A program made the translations under genes and the position numbers. A stretch of DNA of 64,000 nucleotides, taken from JAFDXJ01 sp039811225 (lineage in GTDB: Bacteria > Bacteroidota > Bacteroidia > Chitinophagales > Chitinophagaceae). The stretch lies in NCBI GenBank assembly GCA_039811225.1, contig JBDHYG010000013.1:1-64000 (forward strand). The letters are read 5' to 3'. This document shows, piece after piece, positions 1-6,242 of the stretch. Positions within the stretch are counted from its first letter, which is position 1. Every line of letters starts with the position of its first letter. Below the pieces are notes generated by a model that ran no database searches, was not told the DNA's origin, and saw only the letters and a list, made by a program, of their open reading frames with translations.

Positions 1-347
1 GTCACACATCTACAGTTATATCCATTCGGTGGCATGTACTCGTTCCAGAAAGGATCGTCAACCGGAAGTGTAATTCCTTCAAGTTCCTGATGCTCCGGTC
101 GCACCCGATCGTCCAACATGGTCATGTATTTTAGATCGTATCGGTCCTTGCCTTCCTCATACTTCTGCCATTTGGCTGCCGATTGTGCAGAGCGGCTGGC
201 AAAGTTTCTTTCGGCACGCAGATAATTGTCGTTGTAGGTATCGTTTAGCTTCTTTATATCCTCGGTAAACTTATTCAACGATTTGAGATTGCCGTCATCA
301 TCTAAGAGAAGGCTGCTGGCTTCGCTCATAGATGCATAGGTTTTCAT
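1..347 (-). pseudogene. Truncated phage Mu F-like minor head protein
   Basis: Reading the minus strand from the ATG at 347 gives about 115 codons that run off the window edge. The translation contains the Mu F / minor head signature: DDRVRPEH, then DDPFWNEY, then PPNGYNCRC. These are the conserved Asp-Arg, His, Trp and Cys-Arg-Cys positions of the phage head morphogenesis family (PF04233), which acts in capsid assembly. Family members normally have a further N-terminal region before this point, but an in-frame TAA at 363-365 blocks any extension, so the gene appears cut at its 5' side. The cut lies only about 30 bp from the first CRISPR repeat. The 3' part is outside the window, so I cannot say whether a whole prophage follows. 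Family recognition is from motifs seen; truncation is inference. Confidence 0.72.
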
Positions 348-446
348 TCCCGCATTAATTTTTTAGATCAGTTATCGTTGTGAATTGCTTTCAAGTTTTT
401 AATACCTTAGGTCTTTGACAACCTTGAATATTAATGACATAATTTA

Positions 447-477
447 TTGTAGTTGTCATAAAAAAACATTATTTTTG
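447..477 (+). promoter_or_regulatory. Bacteroidetes-type promoter inside the CRISPR insert
   Basis: TTG at 447-449 is followed after 20 nt by TATTTTTG (470-477), a full match to the TAnnTTTG -7 element of the Bacteroidetes housekeeping sigma factor at normal spacing. It points at the small ORF starting at 496, so the insert would be transcribed independently of the array. Motif seen; activity inferred. Confidence 0.55.
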
Positions 478-495
478 TTTTAAACATTATTCAAA

Positions 496-687
496 ATGTG
501 GACTGCAATTGGCTTTGTATTTCTTGCTTTGCTTTTCATAGGTTTACCAGCTTTAGTAATTGATGGTATTTTATTTCAAACATTGAGTTTTGAAATCTAT
601 AATTCTAAAAAAGGAAAAACAATCCGCCTGGTATCAATCTGCATCGCCGTAGCTTTCACTCTTTACGAAATTGCCACCATCAGCTAA
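496..687 (+). CDS. Small two-helix membrane protein lodged between CRISPR repeats
   Basis: This encodes 63 residues with two predicted membrane spans: a strongly hydrophobic N-terminal helix (about residues 4-27) and a second one (about 44-61). A short basic loop, NSKKGKTIR, lies between them. I do not recognise the family. It starts 19 nt after a good TAnnTTTG promoter element, and its TAA stop (685-687) lies just 2 nt before CRISPR repeat 2. The whole 267-nt interval between repeats 1 and 2 is therefore essentially one promoter-plus-gene unit. No repeat copy, even degenerate, is visible inside it. It may be a captured mobile cassette, an oversized acquisition, or a chance ORF. A role such as a toxin or an anti-CRISPR would be speculation. 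Confidence 0.5.
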   Translation: MWTAIGFVFLALLFIGLPALVIDGILFQTLSFEIYNSKKGKTIRLVSICIAVAFTLYEIATIS

Positions 688-814
688 TTGTTGTGAATTG
701 CTTTCAAGTTTTTAATACCTTAGGTCTTTGACAACGCGTGGTATTGCCACCCTGCAAAACAATTAGGTTGTGAATTGCTTTCAAGTTTTTAATACCTTAG
801 GTCTTTGACAACTA

Positions 815-1405
815 TCACGTCAATTCGCTTTCCAGTTTTTGATAGTCTAAGAAGTGTGTTTCTTTAGCTTTATGTTGTTCGATAAATTTCTCCTGGTTAT
901 AAAATAAATGTGATGCCAACTCCTCGTTGTTTTTATAAAAAACGGCATACGAAGTATGTGTCCATTCTCCCAATTCTTTAGCAAAACCATGTTTTACCGG
1001 GTTGAGGTGGATATATAAAATAATTTGACTGAGATACAGGTCGCTGGAAATTTCTTTATGTTTAAAATTTTTTATAAATAAAGATCCCCTTCGTCCATAT
1101 ACTTTATTAAACGCCTGAGAGTAACTACTAAAAAAGTTTGAAAACTGTTTTGATAGAAGTTTATTTTCAACTTTTCTAAAGTTTGCAACTTTAGAAAAGT
1201 TGGACGCAATCTCCACCTCGCTTCTAATTTTCACCAACAGATGAAAATGATTCTTCATCAAACACCAGGCGATGGTATCCGCTATCGGGTCAATATGCTG
1301 ATGATATTTCTGTAAGAAAAAATCGTAGTTCTTTTCTTCGCGAAACAGATTATCATCACCATTGGCGTGATTGAAAATATGGTAATAGGTGTTGAAGTGG
1401 AGCAT
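815..1405 (-). CDS. REP-associated Y1 (HUH) transposase-like protein
   Basis: The 196-residue protein has the Y1/TnpA_REP layout. It opens with YYHIFNHANG and carries the HUH metal-binding motif in CLMKNHFHLLVKI. Further on are RRGSLFIKNFKHKEI and LYIHLNPVKHG, the latter holding the likely catalytic tyrosine. Such proteins cut and rejoin single-stranded DNA at hairpins and are often domesticated, single-copy genes. It starts 5 nt after the stop of the cas9 remnant on the same strand, as a co-transcribed gene would. It ends 2 nt before the last CRISPR repeat, so it fills the slot normally held by cas1-cas2. A perfect 14-bp palindrome lies inside the gene (1168-1202). The reading frame is intact, so it may still be functional. 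Confidence 0.87.
   Translation of the reverse strand: MLHFNTYYHIFNHANGDDNLFREEKNYDFFLQKYHQHIDPIADTIAWCLMKNHFHLLVKIRSEVEIASNFSKVANFRKVENKLLSKQFSNFFSSYSQAFNKVYGRRGSLFIKNFKHKEISSDLYLSQIILYIHLNPVKHGFAKELGEWTHTSYAVFYKNNEELASHLFYNQEKFIEQHKAKETHFLDYQKLESELT
1168..1202. repeat. Perfect 14-bp inverted repeat within the transposase gene
   Basis: The arm CAACTTTTCTAAAG (1168-1181) is matched exactly by its complement at 1189-1202 around a 7-nt loop. It lies inside the Y1 transposase coding sequence and encodes the segment SNFSKVANFRKVENK. RAYT enzymes act on hairpins, so a hairpin inside the gene could be a substrate-like or autoregulatory element, but it could also be a terminator-like accident. Confidence 0.8.
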
Positions 1406-1410
1406 AACAA

Positions 1411-2096
1411 CTATTTTACTTGAATACTTTCATCCATCATCATTTCAAAATCATAACCTTCAACTAAAAAATCATATTTAGCATAACCAAAACGTAAGGT
1501 TGGTTTTGGGTTCTCCCAATCTATTTCAGATTCAGCATACTTTTCTTCTATCTTATTCCTTGCCTCCAAATGATATCTAAAATTCAGCCGCCCATCCTTT
1601 TCAAAGTTTGTATAAACATATAACCTTTTGAAATAGTCAGATTCACTCAAGCTAAAATTGCTTTCACTATCTTTTAAAAAAATCACCCTTTTCCCTGGTA
1701 CTAGGATGTATTTTAAATCCAATTGCAATTCAACCTTTTCTTTTTTAACAAGGATAAACTGCACAAACAAATCATGTTCACATCGAATATCATCAACTGT
1801 CAATGCCTGTGCTGTCTCCATTAAATTTCTAAAATCCTTTTTTGTTTTCTCTTTATCCTGATATAAAGCAAAATATTTGTTTGTAGCATTTGCGGCATAG
1901 AAATATTGCTATAGTCTTTGCAGAAAAATAAGTTTGCTTTTTTATGACTAGTAGGTCTGAAACACTTGCCCAAACTCGAATGTGTTTGATCTTATTGATT
2001 TTATTTCCATCTCTATCCAACACTGGTATCATCTTCCTTAACATGAGCGCAGCCAATACTTGACGTCCCCAAATCCAACCCTAAAATATTTTTTTT
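1411..2096 (-). pseudogene. cas9: Collapsed cas9 (type II-C) remnant
   Basis: Read on the minus strand, codons at about 2093-2033 give KNILGLDLGTSSIG, the N-terminal RuvC-I motif of Cas9 with its catalytic Asp. The expected ATG is TAT and the usual GWA is GCA. About 20 codons in, the sequence jumps, with a frame change, to DRDGNKINKIKHIRVWA and then IKKQTYFSAK. Two one-base losses in A-runs (around 1915-1930) follow, restoring a frame that reads QYFYAAN and then a 136-residue open segment (1821-1411). That segment includes LVPGKRVIFLKD, FRYHLEARNK and KYDFLVEGYDFE, which resemble the C-terminal PAM-interacting region of type II-C Cas9. HNH, RuvC-II, RuvC-III and the recognition lobe, around a thousand codons, are missing. 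It cannot make a nuclease. Confidence 0.85.
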
Positions 2097-2116
2097 ATAC
2101 AGTTCTATTTAAGCTG

Positions 2117-2146
2117 TTGTAATATACATTTATTTTACTATATTTA
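2117..2146 (+). promoter_or_regulatory. tracrRNA promoter
   Basis: TTG (2117-2119), 19 nt, then TATATTTA (2139-2146), one base off the Bacteroidetes -7 consensus TAnnTTTG. Transcription would begin near 2152, just before the anti-repeat. The spacing and position support a still-usable promoter. Confidence 0.6.
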
Positions 2147-2151
2147 CACCT

Positions 2152-2228
2152 GAACTTGAAAGCAATTCACCATAAGGATTATTCCGTTGTGAAAACATTT
2201 AGCGCCTCGACTATCTCCGGGCTTTTTT
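2152..2228 (+). ncRNA. tracrRNA of a type II-C system
   Basis: An exact 16-nt anti-repeat, CTTGAAAGCAATTCAC (2155-2170), complements the first part of all three CRISPR repeats. It is followed by the segments AAGGATTATTCC, GTTGTGAAAACATTTA and GCGCCTCGACTATC, the nexus-like and 3' hairpin organisation known from type II-C tracrRNAs, and by a six-T tract (2223-2228). It is transcribed divergently from the cas9 remnant. Although cas9 is destroyed, neither the anti-repeat nor the body of the RNA shows visible decay, so it could serve a Cas9 encoded elsewhere or have been lost from selection only recently. The ends are estimated to within a few bases. Confidence 0.85.
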
Positions 2229-2340
2229 ATATCCTCTATTTTTATGTAACTGCTCCTCTGTCAGCTCCTGCTAATATGAAAATAAATACTTTTATTGTTC
2301 TATGATTTATGCTACTTTCATTTCATTAAAAAATCAATCA

Positions 2341-3717
2341 ATGAAATCAATGCTTGGTGTCATACTTTTTTTCCTGCTAACTGGCAGTGCAATGGCACAA
2401 TCATTTACTATGCCGGCAGAAAGTGGTCCCCATGAAGGGACATGGCTGCAATGGCCGCATCCCTATGAATATGGTGTCGCTTACCGCAACAGCCTCGAAG
2501 ATACCTGGGTAGCAATGACCGCTGCGCTCGTGGGTAGTGAGAATGTCCATATTATTGCTTATAATCAAAACGTAAAACAACACATCATCCAATTATTGCA
2601 AAATGCCCACCTTTCCCTGCAACACATCGACTTTTATATCTTCCCCACCAATGATGTCTGGGTTAGAGATAACGGGCCTGTTTTTGTCCACAATCAATCG
2701 GGCAGGCTATTCGTACAGGATTGGGGCTTTAATGGCTGGGGTGGAAAATTTCGCTCTAATTTTTGTGATAAAATACCAGCCGAAGTCGGGTACGCTATCC
2801 ACTATCCTACGCTTGATTTAAATGAAACCATGACACTGGAAGGAGGTGCAATAGAACTGGATGGCAATGGAGTCTTACTGGCATGCAGAAGCTCCATCAT
2901 CAGTCAATCCCCACCCAACAGCGTTCGTAACCCGGGCATGACTCAAACTAAGGCAGAAAATATCTTGAAGAAAAATCTTGGCATTACAAAATTTATTTGG
3001 CTTAATGGAAAAGTAGGCGATCCTGAAGATGTGACGGATTTTCATATTGATGGTTTTGCAAAGTTTCTTAATGATCAGGTAATGGTAACAATGTCTAAAG
3101 CAGATTTGCTTTACTGGGGTACATCCCTTGCCGATATCCATACGCTCTACCAGGCTACCAACCTGCATAACCGACCCTATAAAAAAATATTTGTTCCCTT
3201 GACTAAAAAAAATGTGATCACCACAAATGGTGAGAATTTAGGGTACAAAGGATCCTATGTCAATTACTATGTTGCCAATAAAGTAGTACTGGTCCCCAAC
3301 TACAATGACCCAAATGACACTGTAGCCAATGCAATTATCCAACAACTGTATCCGGATAGAACGGTAGTAGGTATTGACGTGCGCAACTTGTATAAAAACG
3401 GAGGAATGGTACATTGTGTAACACAACAACAACCTGCATCTACCACGTTTGATGAACAAACAATAACACAAAAACTACACATTCAAATCTCCCCAAATCC
3501 ATTCTCAGTTCAGACTACTATATCAACCACTACTACATTAGTGCATGCATCATTCCGGGTAACAGACTGGCAGGGCCGGGTCGTTAAAAAAATACAGGAT
3601 GTAAACGGTTACTCCTTTGTCCTGACAAGGGATAAACTTCCACCTGGTATTTATTTTTTACAGGTTATTCAAAATGGTGTTCCCATTGCAGACGCTTCAT
3701 TACAAATAATTCCATGA
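2341..3717 (+). CDS. Secreted agmatine/peptidylarginine deiminase-like protein with T9SS tail
   Basis: The product is a guanidino-group hydrolase of the agmatine deiminase / Porphyromonas-type PAD family, which turns agmatine or peptidyl-arginine into a ureido product plus ammonia. Visible family motifs are WLQWPHP, DVWVRDNGPVFV, LEGGAIELDGNG, FHIDGFAKF and GGMVHCVTQQ, giving the Asp/His/Cys active-site set. I chose the ATG at 2341 because it gives a clean signal peptide (KSMLGVILFFLLTGSAMAQ); an ATG at 2302 would add 13 residues ahead of it. The last ~80 residues form a type IX sorting domain (ISPNPF, then PGIYFLQV), so the enzyme is likely exported to the cell surface. It stands alone, about 110 nt after the tracrRNA. 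Confidence 0.86.
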   Translation: MKSMLGVILFFLLTGSAMAQSFTMPAESGPHEGTWLQWPHPYEYGVAYRNSLEDTWVAMTAALVGSENVHIIAYNQNVKQHIIQLLQNAHLSLQHIDFYIFPTNDVWVRDNGPVFVHNQSGRLFVQDWGFNGWGGKFRSNFCDKIPAEVGYAIHYPTLDLNETMTLEGGAIELDGNGVLLACRSSIISQSPPNSVRNPGMTQTKAENILKKNLGITKFIWLNGKVGDPEDVTDFHIDGFAKFLNDQVMVTMSKADLLYWGTSLADIHTLYQATNLHNRPYKKIFVPLTKKNVITTNGENLGYKGSYVNYYVANKVVLVPNYNDPNDTVANAIIQQLYPDRTVVGIDVRNLYKNGGMVHCVTQQQPASTTFDEQTITQKLHIQISPNPFSVQTTISTTTTLVHASFRVTDWQGRVVKKIQDVNGYSFVLTRDKLPPGIYFLQVIQNGVPIADASLQIIP

Positions 3718-3763
3718 AAAAATTATGGAGCACTTGTGATGCCTTAATAAGAAAAGCCATTGT

Positions 3764-4759
3764 TTACCCCGCTTCCCTTCCCAGCCAGGCCAGGGCATTC
3801 TTGTATAAGAGTTTTTCTTTTTGCGGGGTGCTAAATGGCATTGAAGAGATCAATGCACCAGGCGCAAGTTCGCCTAAGGGGAATGGATAATCGGTACCTA
3901 AACATACTTTGTCTTCACCGGCCTGGTGTACTAAAAACTGCAGGGCATCGGTATCATGCACCAGGCTGTCAAACCAACAATGGCCGAGATACGACCTGGG
4001 ATTTTTATTGTTGTCAATGGCTGTTAAATCGGGACGTACATCAAAACCATGTTGAATACGCCCAATGGTAAAGGGAAAAGAACCGCCTCCATGCGCAAAG
4101 GCAAAACGCAGGCGGGGAAACTGTTCCAGCACACCACCAAAAATCAATGAACATATCGCCCGCGAAGTTTCTGCCGGCATGCCCACCAGCCAGGGCAACC
4201 AATAACGCGCCATCTGCGCCTGCCCCATCATTTCCCAGGGATGTATAAAAATGGCCATGCCCGCTTCTTCCGCTGCCTGGTAAAATGGAAAAAACTTTTT
4301 CTCCGAAAGATTTTCATTATTGATATTGGTGCCTATCTCAATCCCCGGTAGTTTCAGTTCATTTTTGCATCGCCACATTTCGCCTATGGCTAAATCCACA
4401 TCCTGCATGGGCAATGTGCCCAGGCCAATAAAATGCGCGGAATCCTGTTGTACGGTTTCCGCAATATGATCATTGAAAAAACGTGCCGTCTCCAAACCAT
4501 CTGTTGGCTTTGCCCAATAATTGAATAAAACAGGAATGGTCGAAAGCACCTGCATAGTAACACCATGCATTTCCATATCCTGTAAGCGTGGCTTCGCCGT
4601 AAAACAATTGGCTTCCACCTCCCGAAAAAAAGTGTCGCCTTTCATCATGCAAGCCCGGCAATTGCGGTGTTCCAGATGAATAAAGTCACCATAGCCGAAA
4701 CGCTTTGTCCAGTTGGGCATTTTTTCGGGCATGATATGGGTGTGTATGTCTATCTTCAT
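3764..4759 (-). CDS. 2-amino-3-carboxymuconate-6-semialdehyde decarboxylase
   Basis: This is a metal-dependent amidohydrolase-fold decarboxylase of 331 residues, the usual ACMSD length. It converts ACMS, the product of 3-hydroxyanthranilate ring opening, to 2-aminomuconate semialdehyde and so diverts tryptophan carbon from NAD synthesis to catabolism. Zinc ligands are visible in DIHTHIMP (His6, His8), FIHPWEMMG, FAHGGGSFP and LGTDYPFPLG. It lies 28 nt downstream of the dioxygenase gene that makes its substrate, in the same direction, and divergent from the SDR and aldehyde dehydrogenase genes that act later. Start is the ATG at 4759. The assignment rests on motifs and on pathway context, which agree. 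Confidence 0.9.
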   Translation of the reverse strand: MKIDIHTHIMPEKMPNWTKRFGYGDFIHLEHRNCRACMMKGDTFFREVEANCFTAKPRLQDMEMHGVTMQVLSTIPVLFNYWAKPTDGLETARFFNDHIAETVQQDSAHFIGLGTLPMQDVDLAIGEMWRCKNELKLPGIEIGTNINNENLSEKKFFPFYQAAEEAGMAIFIHPWEMMGQAQMARYWLPWLVGMPAETSRAICSLIFGGVLEQFPRLRFAFAHGGGSFPFTIGRIQHGFDVRPDLTAIDNNKNPRSYLGHCWFDSLVHDTDALQFLVHQAGEDKVCLGTDYPFPLGELAPGALISSMPFSTPQKEKLLYKNALAWLGREAG

Positions 4760-4787
4760 CCGGTCGGGTCAGCGGGCTTATAAAAAA

Positions 4788-5315
4788 TTATTTCTTTACC
4801 GGTGGTTGCATCACGGTACCACATTGCTTACAGGTGCGCAGAGTTTCCGATTGATAAAACTTTTCCATGATTGGTGGTAATTGTTTGACAATATCATTGA
4901 CAAAAACAAATTCCTCGTACAATTTATTCCCGCAGTTTTCACAAAACCACATGAAGGCATCTTTTTCATTTTCCATATCTTCCCTGATTTTTTCGATCAC
5001 CAATCCCACGGTATTTTCGGGCCGTTGCGGGGAATGTGGTGTCTGGGGCGGCAATAAAAACATGTCTCCTTCCCGGATGGCAATATCCCGGGGCTTCCCT
5101 TCATCAATGATCTTCAGCGTAATATTTCCTTCCAACTGGTAATACAATTCTTCACTCTCATTGTAGTGGTAATCTTTCCGGGAATTGGGGCCGCCTACCA
5201 CCATTACGATAAAGTTTTCCGCATCCTTATATACACATTGATTGCCAACGGGTGGTTTCAGCAAATCGCGGTGTTCATCGATCCATTGCCTGATATTAAA
5301 TGGTGCTGCTATCAT
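4788..5315 (-). CDS. 3-hydroxyanthranilate 3,4-dioxygenase
   Basis: This 175-residue cupin opens the ring of 3-hydroxyanthranilate using Fe(II) and O2. The iron ligands are in DYHYNESEELYYQLEGN (His and Glu) and PPQTPHSPQRP (His). As in bacterial forms, a C-terminal rubredoxin-like site is present: CENCG and, about 35 residues later, CKQCG. The gene is first of a two-gene minus-strand unit with the ACMS decarboxylase. It starts at 5315, leaving a 130-nt divergent intergenic region before the SDR gene, so the cluster is likely expressed from back-to-back promoters. The upstream kynurenine genes (dioxygenase, monooxygenase, kynureninase) are not in the window. Confidence 0.93.
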   Translation of the reverse strand: MIAAPFNIRQWIDEHRDLLKPPVGNQCVYKDAENFIVMVVGGPNSRKDYHYNESEELYYQLEGNITLKIIDEGKPRDIAIREGDMFLLPPQTPHSPQRPENTVGLVIEKIREDMENEKDAFMWFCENCGNKLYEEFVFVNDIVKQLPPIMEKFYQSETLRTCKQCGTVMQPPVKK

Positions 5316-5418
5316 GGTAAAATTTTTTAGAAATGAAAAAATAGAGTTGTAAAACTAATCAATTTTTTTTTGTGCCATCCGCTCATACAAATGACAAAGG
5401 CTTTCCGTTTTTTTTGTG

Positions 5419-5426
5419 TAGGTTTG
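5419..5426 (+). promoter_or_regulatory. Candidate -7 element for the SDR-ALDH-RidA genes
   Basis: TAGGTTTG matches TAnnTTTG, 18 nt before the ATG at 5445, in the divergent gap of the kynurenine cluster. No clear TTG -33 box stands at the right distance, so this is only a candidate. Confidence 0.35.
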
Positions 5427-5444
5427 ACAACTGATTTTTTCTGT

Positions 5445-6230
5445 ATGCAATTATCCTTACAACATAAAAAAGCGCTTATCTGTGGGAGCTCACAGGGTAT
5501 TGGCCTCGCCATTGCCAAAGAGCTTTCCCTGCTGGGCGCAAACTGTATCTTACTGGCCCGGAATGAAGAACGCCTGCAGGCAGCCCTGGGCGAATTGGAC
5601 CAGTCACAAGGCCAGGTTCATAGTTACTTATTGGCCGATTTCAGCCATCCACAACAGGTACAGGAAGCCATTCATACTTTCCGGGATAAAGACAACATCC
5701 AAATTTTAATCAATAATACCGGCGGCCCGGCAGCCGGCCCCATTGCCGACGCTACGGAAAATGCTTTTCAGCAGGCTTTTGAGCAACACCTTATTTGCAA
5801 TCACCTGTTGGTACAAGCCGTATTGCCGGGTATGAAAGCAGCCGGTTATGGCCGTATTATCAATATTATATCCACCTCGGTAAAAATTCCCTTACATAAT
5901 CTTGGTGTATCAAATACCATTCGCGGTGCGGTGGCATCCTGGGCAAAAACAATGGCCAATGAACTCGGGCGTTATCAAATTACCGTGAATAATATTTTAC
6001 CGGGCGCTACAAGAACACAACGATTAGAAAGTATTTTAAAAAACAATGCAGCCAATAAACAAGTTGCAGAAGCAGTGGTTGAAAAAGAAATGCAGGCACA
6101 GATCCCGATGCAACGATTTGGTACACCGGAAGAAATCGCTGCCGTAGCCGCGTTCTTAGCCACACCAGCAGCCTCGTATGTCAATGGAGTAAGTATTCCC
6201 GTGGATGGCGGCCGCACTGGTTGTTTATAA
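5445..6230 (+). CDS. SDR-family oxidoreductase of the kynurenine cluster
   Basis: A 261-residue short-chain dehydrogenase/reductase. It has the Rossmann glycine motif GSSQGIGLAIA, an NNTGG segment, and a C-terminal PVDGGRTG. The start was set at 5445 (MQLSLQHKKAL), because the longer reading from 5370 adds 25 residues of promoter-region sequence. At the usual YxxxK position it reads GVSNTIRGAVASWAK, with Asn-Thr-Ile-Arg in place of Tyr-x-x-x-Lys, so the standard catalytic pair seems absent. Proteins of this type are seen in 3-hydroxyanthranilate degradation clusters, but their step is not clear to me. The next gene starts 12 nt after it, so they are co-transcribed. Confidence 0.82.
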   Translation: MQLSLQHKKALICGSSQGIGLAIAKELSLLGANCILLARNEERLQAALGELDQSQGQVHSYLLADFSHPQQVQEAIHTFRDKDNIQILINNTGGPAAGPIADATENAFQQAFEQHLICNHLLVQAVLPGMKAAGYGRIINIISTSVKIPLHNLGVSNTIRGAVASWAKTMANELGRYQITVNNILPGATRTQRLESILKNNAANKQVAEAVVEKEMQAQIPMQRFGTPEEIAAVAAFLATPAASYVNGVSIPVDGGRTGCL

Positions 6231-6242
6231 ATTAAAAATTGT

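Larger units (their letters stand above)
377..812 (+). CRISPR. Short type II-C-like CRISPR array with three repeats
   Basis: Three identical 46-bp repeats lie at 377-422, 690-735 and 767-812. Each begins GTTGTGAATTGCTTTCAAG and ends TAGGTCTTTGACAAC; the length and the GTTGTGAATTGCTTTC start are typical of Bacteroidetes type II-C (Cas9) arrays. Repeats 2 and 3 are separated by one ordinary 31-nt spacer (736-766), giving the usual 77-bp period. Repeats 1 and 2 are separated by 267 nt, which is not a spacer but carries a promoter and a small ORF. The repeat start is the exact complement of the tracrRNA anti-repeat at 2155-2170, which sets the crRNA direction as plus. No leader is obvious, and no cas1/cas2 is present, so acquisition should be dead. 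Confidence 0.93.

Noticed and set aside
496..687. Calling the 63-residue ORF an anti-CRISPR or toxin
   Set aside because: Nothing in the sequence supports a specific activity; only its position is suggestive.
423..689. The long interval as several decayed spacers and repeats
   Set aside because: No degenerate copy of the repeat is visible inside it, and the 313-bp distance is not a whole number of 77-bp units.
1411..1821. Open 136-residue segment as an independent hypothetical gene
   Set aside because: Translation continues upstream out of its ATG into QYFYAAN and matches Cas9 C-terminal features, so it is part of the cas9 remnant.
1658..1861. Plus-strand ORF over the cas9 remnant
   Set aside because: It is antisense to the recognised Cas9 C-terminus and has no features of its own.
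2302..2340. Upstream ATG for the deiminase
   Set aside because: It adds 13 residues before a complete signal peptide that starts at 2341.
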